NCBI GenBank assembly: GCA_000827205.1
Contig: KN832558.1
Coordinates: 229,955 to 293,954, forward strand
DNA length: 64,000 bases
DNA from: Plicaturopsis crispa FD-325 SS-3
Lineage: Eukaryota > Basidiomycota > Agaricomycetes > Amylocorticiales > Amylocorticiaceae
Direction: 5' to 3'
Program-made: the position numbers and the translations under genes
Shown: piece by piece, positions 47,977-60,757 of the stretch
Numbering within the stretch: position 1 is the first letter of the stretch
Layout of the letters: each line of letters opens with the position of its first letter
Notes under the pieces: generated by a model
Database searches by the model: none
Seen by the model: the letters and a program-made list of their open reading frames with translations, nothing else
Told to the model about the DNA's origin: nothing

Positions 47977-50900
47977 TCAGACTTCTTCCTCCTCCTCCTC
48001 GAGAACATTGTGTAGAGGCGCACCGTGTACGTACCGGGCAGGGCTTGCACGTCCAGTCTCTTCGATGGTAATACGCGGTAGTTCTGCGATGACAGGCTCG
48101 GGAGCAAGCTCAGCAGGTGGGGGTGGTGGGGAGGGCGTCGATACAGGCACGGACGGTAAAGGGCCATGGTCCTTCGCCATCGGCCGTCTGGGAATCTGAG
48201 ATGGCGCAGCCGGTGTCGAGCCCTTCGTCTCTTTCTGGCGATACATCTCGATCAAGGCGGCCGTCTTGCTGGGCAATGTCGGTTTGCTGGGAGGACTGGG
48301 GGTGAGATCAACAGCCGGAGCAGGGGCGTCGGGAGGGGTAGTTTGTTGAGGGGATGATTTAAGGGGAAGCGCAGGCGGAGCTTGTTCGTAACTCTTCCGC
48401 TCGCTGTAGTCACTCGCGTCGTCGTCGAGGTACGTGTCGCGGTCGCCGGCTAGTCGCGTGCGTAAATCATCCTCGCCAATGGTCAAATGTGACGAAGGTC
48501 GTCGGTCAGGGTGGAGGTCGAAGTAGCCCACCCGCTTTGAAGAACGAGGATAAGAGACGATAGAGTCGACATCTGGATCCAGTTCGTCATCTTGTTGGTC
48601 CCCTCCAGCATCTCCATCATCATGTGCGTCGACGCCATAGTCTTGGAGCTTCGACACAGACACGGCCTCGATGCCATTGTCATCATCATCATCCGACATT
48701 GGCGAGCGCGCTCGCACGCCAGCAAGTGCTTGTGCAACTTCTTGACTGGCAAGCTCTGGGTCCGACCGCCCGCTGCGCAGCGGCCGTGCGCCGGCAGGTC
48801 TCCGCATCTCCGCCTCCTGGCCACCCATGCGCCGACTCTGCGTGGCGACTAGAATATCCACCCACGCGTCGTCCTTCGACCGCCGACGATCCTCTGACGT
48901 CTTTGACCCATGCTCGCCCTCGAGCTCGTCATCACTGTAACTCGCCGAGCGCGTCTCAAAGTCAACGGTGGAGTACTCTGCTGGAACCAAGCCCGATTTA
49001 CGGTTCGCGCCAGGACTAGGAACGGGAAGCCCGCCTGGCAGCCTAAAACGAGGCCCTTTCCTTGGGGAGTCAGCGCGGTCCGGCGATGTCACGCGTTTCG
49101 AATCCGACCGCGCAGGAGCAAATAGTGGGCTGGATATTCCTTGGCGCGGTGTGCGGGGTGTTTCTGGGAGCGGCGACGTGACGGGAAGGCCTGCAATGGC
49201 TGGTGACGCGGTTGGAGGAGGCCCGGATGGTTTGGCCCCACCGAGCGAGAGCAGTTTCGTAGTGCTCTGCTGGCTTCGGAGGAGGCCCTCGAACTCGACC
49301 TCACGATAGGATGGGCTACGGGGCACATGCCCGACAACATAGGGACGGCCATTGAGGGTGGTAGCCTGTTTCCACTGCTTCGATTTGTTGCCGGCAGAAA
49401 ATAGAGACGGAAGCCTCCGTCGACTGGTTGAAGTGATGGCAAGCTGCTGGCGGTACTCCAAGGGTACAAACTCTTCGTAGAGGACAAGGCTGGTCGCTGT
49501 TCGTGGGTCTGTAGCAGCAGTTGTCGTTGTCGTCCGAGAGACGGGTAGGGATTTGTACTCGACCTGTAAGATAATTCGATGAGTAGTGAAAAATAAACAA
49601 TGAACGTGTCCTCTAAATTACCAAGGCCCAGTTACACTCCCTATCGAGCTCTTCACCCCGTTCGAGATCCATCCATCCACCGCCATATATCAGGTCACAA
49701 AATACATCGACGAAAGCCTCCTCGATGACTTCTTCAGAGCCCATCACGGGCTCAGTATCCCAGCCAAATGCGGGCAGCGCACGCTGCGTCTTCTTCAACT
49801 TTCTCGCGAGTTCTGCATTGTGCGACGGCCACGACGAGATCGTATGCGAGACGGGTGTGCTGAACTGAAGCGTTGCGTTGAGCGGCGCATCTGTACGGGA
49901 GAAGCCGGCGTCCGAGAAATCATTCCAGGATAGCGTAGCCCGCTTGGCAGCTCTCGCCTGGCGAACTATTTAGTTTGGGCGCGAAGGGTAATGAGATAGG
50001 TGCTGACCGTGCGCGCACTCTCCGTCAAATCGAACTGGAGCTTCTTGTCGTTCCCACCATCACCAAAGCCCATGGCCTCGAACTCACCCCATTTCAAATC
50101 AGTCAAGCTTCTGAAGCGCTCCTCACCCTCCCTTGTAGCAAAATAGTCTTTGTCGTCCAACAGCGTCGATGTCGCAGACGAGGTAGACGACGCCGTCGAC
50201 GGAACGCTGCTGAGCGAGGCCGAGCCCATATCTGGGTGGAAATTCGGTGCCAAATCCATGCGCTTCTTGTACTGCTCTGAATACCGCGGCGACAGCTTGA
50301 GCGTCGCGGGCGCAATGCGGTCCCACTCCTTCGACCCCGTGAGTCCGCGATCACCGTTAGCCGTTGTCCCCACGCGCGGCCGCTGCGCCCAGCCGGCCGC
50401 GGTCTTCACAAGATCCGAGGAATACATGCGCACGTTACGGCGAACGCTAATGACGCGAACCGTGCGCGCGCCCCTACGTGCTTGGGGACGCTCACTCTTC
50501 TGACGTTCGTGGAGGAATGGCAACATCGCGGGGTAGCCACGGATCCAGTCCTTAAGGCGCGTCGGAACGGCGTCTACGCCAGACTGCGGCGCGTCCTGCC
50601 AACGGATGAATGCAAGAAGAATGTGCTCCATTGCATTTGTCGCGCGGAGGTAGTGGTGGTAAGCGTGATGGAATGCAAGAGTGGCAGGCCCCAGGCCAAA
50701 GAAAAGTGGGCCAAAGAGTGGCGAGAGTGTGGGCGGCGTGTGTCCAGACGAGGCACTATGGGCAGTGAGCCTTGTGAGAACAGAGAGAAGGGTAAGGATC
50801 ACGGTGCGCAGTAGGGGATGGAGTGAGGGGAGGAAAGTTTGGAAGTGCGCCGGTGGGTAATTGTTCGCTGTGCGTCTATCAGTCTCATTTCAAACGACAA

Positions 50901-51638
50901 AAGGCGATACGCACCTGCTTCGGAGTCGCGAAATTCGGTGTAGTGGTCCCAGGCGATCAGGCCGCGGTAGTCCTGGCCACCGACGACGCGCACGACCCGT
51001 GCAAGGCCCCACCGCAGACACATTCCGAGCTCGTGCGGCCCCGCAAATCGCGCTTCCTCGCGCCACAGACGCTCAGACTCCGCTGACGGGCTAGAGCATG
51101 TCCGCAGAAAGGCCTGAATGAGTCGTTTGATAGCATTGGAAGAGATATCGAGCGCCAGCGTCGAGAAGATGAAAGGTGTTGTCAGGCCACGGGTGCCCAG
51201 CTCGTCCGCGACGACATCGACGAGGCGCGCTACCTCTTCCAGACCCAAGACAACATGTCGCTCGTACGAAAGGTAGCCATAGTCGTGTTCCTTTGGGCGC
51301 TCTACGCCCTGCTCATTTCGGGGAAGCTCGAGGTTGAGGGGCAGGAAGCTGCCGTCGGGTATTGAGGCAAGAAGTTCGCTGGTGGAGTCGTAGGCGTCTG
51401 CGGCCGATGAGATTGTCCTCCCTCTGGTGCTCTTCTTCCTGTCTCTTTCCTTTTCCTTCTTGCTGACCAGTGAAAGATTCACACCGCGGTTGGACGTCCT
51501 GCTAGATACTCGGCCAAATTCGTCGTGGGATGGCCCGGTCGCGGCGGTGTCCTGTGAGTTGTGATTCGAAAAAGACTGTTGTTTCTTGGGTACTTTAGGA
51601 GTGGATTTTGTACGAGAACGAGAGAATAGGGAGGTCAT
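47977..51638 (-). CDS. Msb1/Mug8-domain protein, 1167 aa
   Basis: Exons 50915-51638, 50019-50867, 49622-49965 and 47977-49563 join to 1167 aa. After a basic, Ser-rich N-terminus (about 1-85), the exon 1 block FLPLNLELPRN..DYGYLSYERHVVLGLEEV (about 100-145) and GLTTPFIFSTLALDISSNAIKRL match the fungal Msb1/Mug8 domain, which extends into exon 3. The last about 500 residues are low complexity: Ser/Pro/Asp-rich, with a final poly-Glu run and a proline run. In yeasts Msb1 and Mug8 act in polarity (Cdc42/Rho GAP-like scaffold) and septum-related morphogenesis at the cortex. Start chosen as MTSLFSRSRTK at 51638; an upstream in-frame ATG at 51722 would add 28 less typical residues. Confidence 0.85.
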
Positions 51639-52565
51639 CGGTGTGCAGGAGAAAAAGTGGGCGCGCTGCCTTTGCGACGCCCAATGTCGGATGATGGCAG
51701 GAGGGGAAATCAGGAACGGCAATGCGGTTCCATGTTGCCACCGGCCAGTTTTCTCACATTTCCTTGTTCTGCTTTGAAGCCTTCTGTTATATACGTTCTG
51801 GCAGGTCTCTGTGCACGGTCATAACGGCTGAGCGATACGACCAAGCAGCAATGGCCTACCCTTCCTGGAAGAACTTGCCAGCTACTGAATAGCAGCGGTG
51901 AACGTCGGGGAAGTTTCCATGACACCAGTCAAACATCGCGATGAAGACTTGGATCGACGGCAGAGACGAAAACGACAACAACAACTAGCATGCGGTTTAG
52001 CAGTCCCCATCTCTGAGGCTATCATCCCTCTCTCTACCTACCACGAGGATCGGAAAGCCTTTTCTGAACGAGGACCGAGTAAGATATTATAATTCTGAAC
52101 TTACTTGCGAGCCCCACTGCGCGCGCGGCGACCTCGTATCTGGTATTCACTCTTCACATTTCCTATCGGATCCTACCGGTATCACTATCACTGCGTACGC
52201 TGGCGATATGCCAGGGCGGGGAAGTGTCCCTCTGGAATAGTCGCGAGTTGAATGTTTAGCTCACAACGCTATACGGCACGCAGTGACACGCACTGGGCAC
52301 GTACCTCGAGGCGTTACCCACCGTCCTTGGGGCAACCACATCTTGGGGCCGCGTCGAGTCGGTCTCGCATCAAGGCGCAGGCAGGCAGATACGTATGCTC
52401 AGCTCTTGGAACTCATCATAGTCATTCCACTGATGTCATACTCTCATCACTCCTCCAGGCGCAAGAAATATTTATTTCTCTCAAGTGCCAGTGAATTGTC
52501 GTCTATAAGTACTTACCCAGGGAAGGGGATAACGTCCAGAGAACCCTAACATCCACCTGAAAAAA
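51639..52565. other. Divergent intergenic region, no gene
   Basis: Between the start codons of the Msb1-like gene and the small membrane-protein gene. No recognisable coding sequence. Confidence 0.5.
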
Positions 52566-53003
52566 ATGAGCTCCATACCTATCTCTGTAGGAATCTTCGC
52601 TGTGTGGGGTGTATTCACCGCCCTCGTCACTGTAGCGGCCACTGTAACGTGGCTCTACACGCCGCTACGAATCAAGGCGTACCGACTCCTGGCGACGCGT
52701 GAGTAAACTCCAACATTTAGAGCGGGTGGAATCTGACATGTTCTTCCTGCCAGTCCTTGCGGGGCGTTTGGGTCCAGGACAAATCGAGGCATTGCGCGTA
52801 ATGATGGGATTGAGTGTGTATACTCCTTCTGCTTAACGGCGGAACACGAAGCTAATGATCTCTCAGGCCCGGTCGACGTCAATATGCCAGAAGTGTTGAC
52901 CAAGCAGCAGGAGGTTGTTACAGGACAGGCTAGCAAGGCTGGCTCTGCGCTGGGAGACGTGGGGGGTGGGATAGGGAATACCATTGGCATACGCCAGCGT
53001 TAA
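52566..53003 (+). CDS. Small membrane-anchored protein, 109 aa
   Basis: Exons 52566-52698, 52754-52813 and 52867-53003 give a 109 aa frame. A single N-terminal TM helix (about 7-32, VGIFAVWGVFTALVTVAATVT) is followed by a cytosolic basic segment (RIKAYRLLATLLAGRLG) and a Gly/Ser/Ala-rich tail ending in IRQR. The splice joins convert broken frames into a smooth protein, which supports a real gene. I do not recognise the family; such short membrane proteins are common next to larger genes in these genomes. Confidence 0.62.
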
Positions 53004-54852
53004 TGCGATCGTGATCGATGGAAGGCTGACTTTTCGTGCTCCCGTTGGACCTTGGCATCTACTACTTACTTGTACATGGACATATGTCAATGTAATTCTG
53101 CTTTCTTGTCTAGTTCCCTTGTCCCGCAAAATGAGAAGCCATTATTTAGCCTTCGGGTGCGAATGTTACCCGGACATCCCGCCCACGTGGATGGGTAAGA
53201 AGAAAGATCGGTATACAAGGTCCCGCTCCTCGAAAAATGGCAATCGATACCATGTATGCTGTAGGATCCTGCTTCATATCCATGGCACTGTGCAAGGACG
53301 CTCGCCCATTCAGATCTCCGAGAGGCCCACTTTCTAGTTTCCGTGCTTTCATGCAGTCCAGAGGCCAGTCGTAGCATTGAAGGCTCGCGCGCGACGCGCG
53401 TACCCAGACTACCTAGGACGACTCAGGGACGACTCTTGCAAGCGGTACCAGCCAGTACTAACTGTTGCCTTGTCCGCTGGTCACATTTCATCTAGCCTGA
53501 TGCACTAGAACAACGACATATGGGCCTTGGTAAACCGGTCAAGGCGGTATGGGCGTAAACACGGTACGTGCTCGTTTCTGTTACATAGGAACGGCTTATC
53601 GTTTCCCTATACCACTTCACTTCATCCCCTCCGAACCTCCTTGCGCTGAGCTCGCTCATGCTGAAGACTATTGAAGTCGTCAATCATCGGAGTGCTTGTT
53701 AATACGAAGAGCAACATTTCGCCCGCCAAAGGCAACGCGCTGTCGAATACCTCTTGTGCTCTTCACGATCTTCAATTTACATGCTTCATATTTTCTGGAT
53801 CCCTTGGAAGTACTGTGTCGCTGACCAGGAGAAGTTGTCTAGACGTCTCAGTAAAAGAACATGACGCTGAGCGAAATGTGTAGGCCTGGCGGTGTCGTCG
53901 AGTGCGCGCATCAACATTGCTCCACCAAGAAAAGAATACGCCGCTCGCGCGGTAGCGACGATGGCAGGACCAAGTATATGTGGGCTACGGCTCAGACAAT
54001 TTTTGGGCGCGCAACGAAAGCTGTCCTCACCGGAAATCATTGTCTAGACAGCTCTCGGGCCACCCAGTACGTCCTCTGCAAAATCTTCCGCTGGCCGTAC
54101 TAAATATCCGACGTCAAAGGCACGAGAGATACGTTGGAGTACCCTTTGTGAACTGTTCGTCTCCTCAAATGGCGTGAAAATATAGACCGTTTCTGGCACC
54201 ATTGGAAAGTACATCGAGAATATGTCCTAACGAATCATATGTGTGGTGTCTGCGCGTGAACATATGCCATCATCGGCAAGATACTGTACGTGACTGCTTG
54301 CGTTGGTTCGAAAAGTGCTGACGGGATTCAGTGTAGTAACACATTCCATAGAGCAAGAGGAAAAAGGTCGAACTAAGAAATCCAAGACCGATGCCCGCAA
54401 CGGCGGACTACAGTCGAGGATGTCGTCCCTGTGTGTACCTTTACTACTTCACAGAAGCGTTGTCCTAACGAGCTGGTGTGGATTTAGGGCACACGAAAGG
54501 GTCTCAGGAGCCGGGCCACCCAGGTCCAAGCACGCTCGCTTGTGTGTTTCGAAAATATACCCGAGCTTCCGGCGCGCAGACAATGGCCGGTCGTTGTCGC
54601 GTTGAAAGCGTTTGACGCGACCGAGTTTCGCCCGTCCACAGAAGCTGCGCTCGTATTGACCGCAAAGTCCGTGCTTTGGTTCGGTTCAAACAACTGGACT
54701 CAACTCTCTCCAACGCTTGCTACTTCAACAAGCTTCATTCCTCTTCCTCACATTGCTCCTCTGCCTCTGCCTCTGCCTCTCGCCTACTCTGTTGTAGCCC
54801 TCTATTCACGCTTCTACTTTCCCTCTCTCTCGCACACCATCGCCTTGCTGCC
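53004..54852. other. 1.8 kb without supported gene; leader of C2H2 gene A
   Basis: No recognisable coding sequence to about 54600. The last 150 bp are pyrimidine-rich (CTCTGCCTCTGCCTCT at about 54763-54780), typical of a strong fungal promoter or 5' leader. Confidence 0.5.
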
Positions 54853-56814
54853 ATGAATAACGATTTCCACCTCGACGGGGCCTATCCCACTGGCCAGGAC
54901 GCGTCTATCTTCAATGCTTCTGACCTCGACCTCACATTCGGATCCATCGATGCCCCTCCTGATGCGAGTCGTTCTGACGAGCAGATACTCCAAGACTGCC
55001 TCGACTATCTTCAAGGCCAGTCTCGCCGGGTGGCGGAGGAGCACTTCGCGGGACCCACCTGGGGCGTCCTACCGGCTACCTCTAGCGTGCTTCCTTCTAG
55101 CGACGCGCCTGCTGCCGAATGGTTGGAGGAGAAAGAATCACAAAGCGTAGCGGATAGGTCTGCTTGCTTTTTGACGCGTCGTAGTGCGACCACTCATTCT
55201 AACTACCCGTCTTTAGGTCTGCGCCAGCCTCGTACAGTCCGGATTCGGATTTCACGTTCTATCACGGCTCCCGTAGCAGTAATACGCCTCCGGGGAATAC
55301 GGAGTTCACCTTCCGTTCCGAGTGCGTATTCCTTATTGTCGGTAGCATTTGTCTCTACTGACGCTGTTCGTAGACCCACATGGCACGGTTACCGCCTGCA
55401 GATACCCACCGCGAGTCCTCCGCGCGCTATCACCCCACTGCCGTACCGACAGTACAGTCAGGACCCAACGCGCTGGCCCGCGCACGACCAATTTCACAAC
55501 GAAGACGTTTATAATCCACACGCTCAAGCTGATTTCCTTCCGCCCAATCTCCGCGCGTCTAGCGAGGTCCTGGAGACCACGGACGCGTGCGATGGACTCC
55601 GCGACGACCTCTCCCAATGCGCGGACTACGACGATAATGAAGAATACGATGCTGATGAAGGCGACGATGAACTGACCCCGTGTGCGGACGCCGGCTACGT
55701 GCACAACCTCGACAACGAAGTCACCTCTCGTGATGCTTCCGCCGGGTACGCATGGGACGGAGACCAAGGCGTCGACGCGAACGCGCGAGACTACATGCCG
55801 TATACCCTCGATTTTGGCATCCCTGATGCAAGGGCGCATACCCTGAGCGCATACCCGCCTCTTCCATCACAGCCTTTCGACCCCAACCACAACGTCTTCA
55901 ACACTGATCTGAACCACTTCCATGGACTTGATGATGCTCCTCTTCCGGCGCCTCACAGGCATACCCACGCGCTACCAATGCTTCCCCTTCCATCCCATCC
56001 ATCCTTTGGCCGCGAGACAGCGCTGCCGGACATGCGCTCTGGTGTAAACACTTACTGCCAGCAGGGGTCGCGTGCCGTGCGCGAAGACGACCATCACACC
56101 TTCAGCGAACGCGGCTTCTTCAGTCAACCGACTCTCGACTCGTCTGTTCAACCAAGGCCATACAGGGACGCGGCTCCGGGCTATATGGGCGAGAGGTCGG
56201 TCTCTATTGCAGGACCATCTGGCATGCCAGCGATTCCACGCGATAATGACTACGACGGCTTGCTCTTCGCCCTTGCCAAAGTTCCTGCATCCCCTCTCGT
56301 CGGCCCCGGCTTGCGCTCGATGGCACTCGCATCAGGACCTGTTGGCCTTCCTGCAACGAAGAAGTCGAAGAACAAGCGGAAACGCGCACAGGATCCGCCC
56401 TCGCCTACGGCTACAGCTGCTGTCACCATCCCGTGTCGCTGGAACAACTCAAAGCGTTGCCCGGGCATCGTCAAGGGTAACAAGGGCGGCATCACTGCTC
56501 ATCTGAAGCAGCATCATTTTCGGCTGAACGACAAGCCCGACAACGAAAATCGCCACCTACCGCGCTGGACCAACGGCAAGACGAGATGTCTCTGGCCGGA
56601 CTGCACGGAATCCCTTCTGGGAGAGAATCTAGGGAAACACATCTCCCGTGCGCATACCTTTTCGCAGGAAGGCGTTCAGTGCACACTCTGCGGAGATCAT
56701 CTTCCGGAAAATTGGCACTTGAAGAGGCACATGAAAACGAATCATCCCAATGGCATCGGTTCGTCTAGCGACGCGGCAGAGGGTTCGCGCCAGAAGAGGC
56801 GCCGCACTCGGTAG
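54853..56814 (+). CDS. C2H2 zinc-finger protein A, 616 aa
   Basis: Exons 54853-55157, 55217-55321 and 55374-56814 give an intact 616 aa frame. The first 480 residues are disordered: rich in Asp/Pro/Ser/Tyr, with an acidic patch (DDNEEYDADEGDDE). A short basic segment (KKSKNKRKR) precedes three C-terminal zinc-finger-like units: CRW..CPGIV..HLKQHH, CLWPDC..GENLGKHISRAH and CTLCGD..HLKRHMKTNH, then a basic tail KRRRTR that may be nuclear-localising. This is the layout of an Agaricomycete transcription-factor-like family: unusual spacing, fingers at the C-terminus. A nuclear DNA-binding role is inferred. The start was preferred to an upstream in-frame ATG because it opens the acidic domain directly and follows a pyrimidine-rich leader. 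Confidence 0.8.
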   Translation: MNNDFHLDGAYPTGQDASIFNASDLDLTFGSIDAPPDASRSDEQILQDCLDYLQGQSRRVAEEHFAGPTWGVLPATSSVLPSSDAPAAEWLEEKESQSVADRSACFLTRRSATTHSNYPSLGLRQPRTVRIRISRSITAPVAVIRLRGIRSSPSVPSAYSLLSVAFVSTDAVRRPTWHGYRLQIPTASPPRAITPLPYRQYSQDPTRWPAHDQFHNEDVYNPHAQADFLPPNLRASSEVLETTDACDGLRDDLSQCADYDDNEEYDADEGDDELTPCADAGYVHNLDNEVTSRDASAGYAWDGDQGVDANARDYMPYTLDFGIPDARAHTLSAYPPLPSQPFDPNHNVFNTDLNHFHGLDDAPLPAPHRHTHALPMLPLPSHPSFGRETALPDMRSGVNTYCQQGSRAVREDDHHTFSERGFFSQPTLDSSVQPRPYRDAAPGYMGERSVSIAGPSGMPAIPRDNDYDGLLFALAKVPASPLVGPGLRSMALASGPVGLPATKKSKNKRKRAQDPPSPTATAAVTIPCRWNNSKRCPGIVKGNKGGITAHLKQHHFRLNDKPDNENRHLPRWTNGKTRCLWPDCTESLLGENLGKHISRAHTFSQEGVQCTLCGDHLPENWHLKRHMKTNHPNGIGSSSDAAEGSRQKRRRTR

Positions 56815-58730
56815 AGGTGCGAGTGGTGTCCTGTGTCCCTCACAAGTATTAGCTTTCTCGCGCATATGCTCCCTACCGTCACGCTCGTTTATCTCTATCA
56901 TTTTCTCCTCGGAACGTTTCCCATCCCATCCCATCATTAGACTAAGTATCTCTCATCATCATGATTATCTTCCTACACTCACCACGTTATATTCACGTCG
57001 CTCTCCTACCTGCTTTGTATCGCTTTAGTAGCATAGACTCGTCTCGCTGTATCCCCCCCCCCTCCCTTCTTGTAGCCTCTGGGTATCTCTATCATCGTTA
57101 TCATTCAGTATGTTTCCCCTGAATTTGTGGCGAGCGGTTGCGAACCGATTTCCGAGACTCCGAGGGGTTCTTAGCGTCGATTTTTGGTTCCGAGTGGCTG
57201 CCATCAGCTTGAACGTTCACGTGAAGTTCGGCATCTCATTAGCGCTTTAGCGGTTGTTGGTGGTCCCTTGTGGGTCCAAGAACAAGATGTAAAAGACAAC
57301 AAGCACCTGGACGGGCCTTTTGCTCAACCGCTGTTCCCCCCTCTCTCCCTAACCACCATGTCCTCTGTCTTTCTGCCACGTCGAAACTCTCTATCAGCCA
57401 ACTGTTCGATGCCTAATCGATGTGGAACTCGACGTACCGTATCTGCCTACGACGTACACGCTTGCGCGTCTCCCTCCGGACGAAGACGGGAGAAATTGCG
57501 TCGGTTACGATGCAGCCGATATCGTCGTGCGCACTGACACTCGCTTTGGCGGGCCTCGGTTCAGCCATCATGGCGATGATACCTCCAAGCACAGGATTCA
57601 TCTTTGGCGACCTTGCAAACTCTGCTGTCGGGCGCGCCTCGGATCCACTGGGGCAGCCTGCCTTAGCTACGAACGTTGATCGGATGACGGTAAGCACCTA
57701 CACACATCTTCCTCTTCCTCTTGCATTTCTTTTTCGCGCGAGCACTGTTCCTTAGTCTCAATCTATGAGGCTGTGTTTCTGTTTCGAGCAGATGAGGAGC
57801 TTTTGGAGACGGTGACTTTTGGGGCACTCGCCTTACATTCGCCCCATTATTTCTCAAGGCGTATGAGCTCAAAAATGCGCATTCTTCCGTCATTTGGGCC
57901 GTTCATTGTCACCGCCTTTATGCGATTTTGTGGCGGTGGCGTGGCTGCATCACTGGAGGTCATACTCTTCAGCCTCTGGCTTGTGGAGGGCACGGGGAAT
58001 AATCAGCGCGCACCTTCGGGTCCATCTTATGGGACCTCATCCGCGTGTTTCCACGTACTGGAGGACCCAACTTTGTGGCTGGAGCGAGCGAAGCATATTC
58101 ATCCACCGGCTGGAAGATGCGGGGTGACTTCTTTTGCGGGCCTTCACGCTTTAAACTTGTTGGTTTCTGTCGATGCGTGCGGTTGGATTTGCCTTTTACT
58201 GACCGGATTTCCGACGTACTCTTCAGGGCAACGACTTGTAGATTGTGGCACCTCCTGCGACCCCTACTTGCGGCGGTGGGGAGAGAATGGTCTTGGAAAT
58301 CCTGGCTGCCTTTGATGCTCATTTCCCGGGAATCAGCGGATGAAATCTACGACAATATGGGACCGACGCACATTTTGGCAGGATACATGGGTGTCCTGCA
58401 TGCCGCGAGCAATAAGTCATTGTTCGTGCGGCTTCGAACCTGGTACGGTCACGGGATCGCGCCACGCTCTCTTTAACTGGATCATCGTCTCGCGCACTCT
58501 CTCTTCCTCCTACAACCTTCGCGACCTCCTCCACTTACCCAGTGCCCTGTACCACTGCGCTTCTTTGCGCCAGCAGTGGCCGCTCTGCAGTGCATACGCC
58601 CAATTTATCGTACCCGCCCACCCGCTTTGCCCTCGATTTCTTCTGGTGTTCTTGCACAGGCCACCGTGTAATTCGAGTTCAACAAAACTACGCCAGCTGA
58701 CTCTACAGCCTCCCAGCTTCTACTCATATT
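56815..58730. other. 1.9 kb between the two zinc-finger genes; no resolved gene
   Basis: 3' region of gene A to about 57110 (with a C9 run at about 57053). At 57365-57560 one plus-strand frame reads like an exon (LIDVELDVPYLPTTYTLARL...) but I found neither a start nor consistent partners, and no family. Confidence 0.45.
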
Positions 58731-60166
58731 ATGAATAATCTCACCTTCGCGCTAGGCGCGCACAACACATTGCTCATCCCGGACTGCCCGTCTCAGCATG
58801 AGCCGGACACCCCGGCCACCCTGCAGGAGGGGATGAAACTGCCGACGACGCAAGAAGAAGTAGACATGTCCGTCTATCTGTGCGATCCACGGTTGATTTC
58901 TCTACTAACCTCATCTTTCCTTGTAGATTTAAAGCGTTCACGAATATCCGAGATGAGGACCTTGTTCAAGCCTCGAGCCTCAACATCTCCCTGAAGAGCT
59001 TGGACACCCGGCCTGCTTCACTCCCGTCACTGCGTCCTCATTCCCCCGGCGGCCAAACATTGTGAGCCACCCTCACGTTGGCTATGCCGTACCGTCACTG
59101 ACACCTGCTCTCCGCAGTGTACTACACCACCTGCCTTCGCCATCGACAAGCTCCACGACGTCGGAGCTGCTACTCGCGATTCTGCTGCCTGACCCACAAA
59201 CTACAACGGATGGAACGGATGGACTCGACGATCTGTTTTACGATGACACCGCCCAGTCTCCGGCCGCTGCCTCTGCCAATGTGGCATCTGGGACGGGCCC
59301 TCACGACACCCCGTCCCGTCGCGGAAGCGAGGTGGGGATCAATTCTCGCCTGGACAGTCTCGAGGATTTTTCAGCCGCGTGGCGCCCCGCACAATCCTAC
59401 CCGTCCCCGTCCAGCTTGAGCGAGACTGAAGACATAGCTTCTCTCCGCGACGATCCCTCTCAGAGCCGACCGTCCGCTATGTCGATTGGTGCTGGTAATA
59501 ATAGTCTACCATCCGCCCAGCGGTAAGCGTAATATATTCTCCGCCGAAAGACATCTCTTCCTGATTCTGTTTGGCCTTAGCTCTGTGGATACTATGGGCT
59601 ATCCACCGCCATCTACGGCTAGCTCGCCAGAATCGTGAGTATCATTATATCTGTCCCGTCCTTGCGTTTCCTAATCCCTCCTGAGCAGGCCGCAGAGCAA
59701 CGTTACTCAGTGGTTGCCCCCTAACCCGAACGCCACTCCGGGCTCCTCCTCACACACGCGTGAGACAACACCCCTCCTCGACAACCAGTCCCGCTGCAGG
59801 TGGAGCAATTGCAACACCATCCTTACCTTCTACGGAGGAGACGAGAGGTCAACGATCAAAAAACACTTGCAATCCGCCCACAATTTGTCTCTTCGCAAGG
59901 ACCACACACTTGCGTGTAAATGGGACGGCTGTCGCAGGGTCGAGCCGCTGCAAGGGCATAGCATGGCGCGCCATGTATCCTCGCATATTTTGGAATACGA
60001 GTGCCCATTATGTCCCCCGGGTACCAAGCCTTACTCCAGTAGAGACGGTCTCGTCAGACATCAAAGGGCGAAACACGAAGGGCTGCCGGGACCGGGAACG
60101 ACCAAAAAAAGGTCACCTCCTGGTGCTCAGGAAGACCAACGGCCGTCGAAGAGGCCTCGGCACTGA
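58731..60166 (+). CDS. C2H2 zinc-finger protein B, 410 aa
   Basis: Exons 58731-58891, 58927-59061, 59118-59522, 59581-59634 and 59689-60166 join to 410 aa. Like gene A it begins MNN, has a disordered Ser/Thr/Pro/Asp-rich region with an acidic stretch (DGLDDLFYDD), and ends in three C2H2-like units: CRWSNCNTIL..HLQSAH, CKWDGCRRVE..HVSSH and CPLCPPG..GLVRHQRAKH, followed by a basic tail (KRPRH). It is therefore likely a paralogue of gene A, in tandem orientation about 1.9 kb downstream, though the sequence outside the fingers has diverged. The first intron has a weak donor (GTTGAT). A nuclear DNA-binding role is inferred. Confidence 0.78.
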
Positions 60167-60757
60167 ACGCTGACCGGAGGTACGCTGTTCCGTTCGATAA
60201 GACGCTTCTCCCAATTGCTGACGCCATGCACCATGATCAGTTACCCATCCATGCCGGACAACTTTACATTGTACAAAAAAACAGCGCCGTACAGCATCGT
60301 TCGGACACTCGCCCTCACTTTTCCTCGTTTTCATTTTGATCTGTTTCATCGAAGTCACTATTCACATCATCCTCGCTTTCATTCCGCATCACATCTAACG
60401 TGTTTATCATCTCGCGCACATCGTCTGACGGACGTACCCACAATGTTGTCTCGCATTGCTATCTTTGTATATAGGTACTCGTACTCATACGTAGACCCGC
60501 ACTGTATCGCTATCCTCGCATCTGTTACCTTTACTTATTTTGTTGTCTATATCGCATTGCTTGTTACCTTTTGCCCAACGAATCGAATGTCTTCACTGCT
60601 GTCATGATGCCAAGAGCTTAGTTGTGGACCAAGATTGCCTCACAATCATGCATGTATTTGACTTCTTTTGGTTGAGCAAAATCTGCGCAAGCAATCGTAC
60701 AAGACAGACCCGTTGCGTCGCAATATGCATGTATTTGACGTGGCCTGTGAAAGCTTA
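60167..60757. other. Convergent 3' intergenic region
   Basis: 590 bp between the stop codons of zinc-finger gene B and RRP45. Pyrimidine-rich, no gene. The phrase CATGCATGTATTTGAC recurs almost exactly at about 60647 and 60725. Confidence 0.55.

Noticed and set aside
48117-49309. Several plus-strand frames over the Msb1-like gene
   Set aside because: Antisense to a single 1.6 kb exon in frame with upstream conserved exons.
57365-57560. Exon-like plus-strand frame (LIDVELDVPYLPTTY...) between the zinc-finger genes
   Set aside because: No start codon or partner exon in phase could be supported; left as unresolved sequence.
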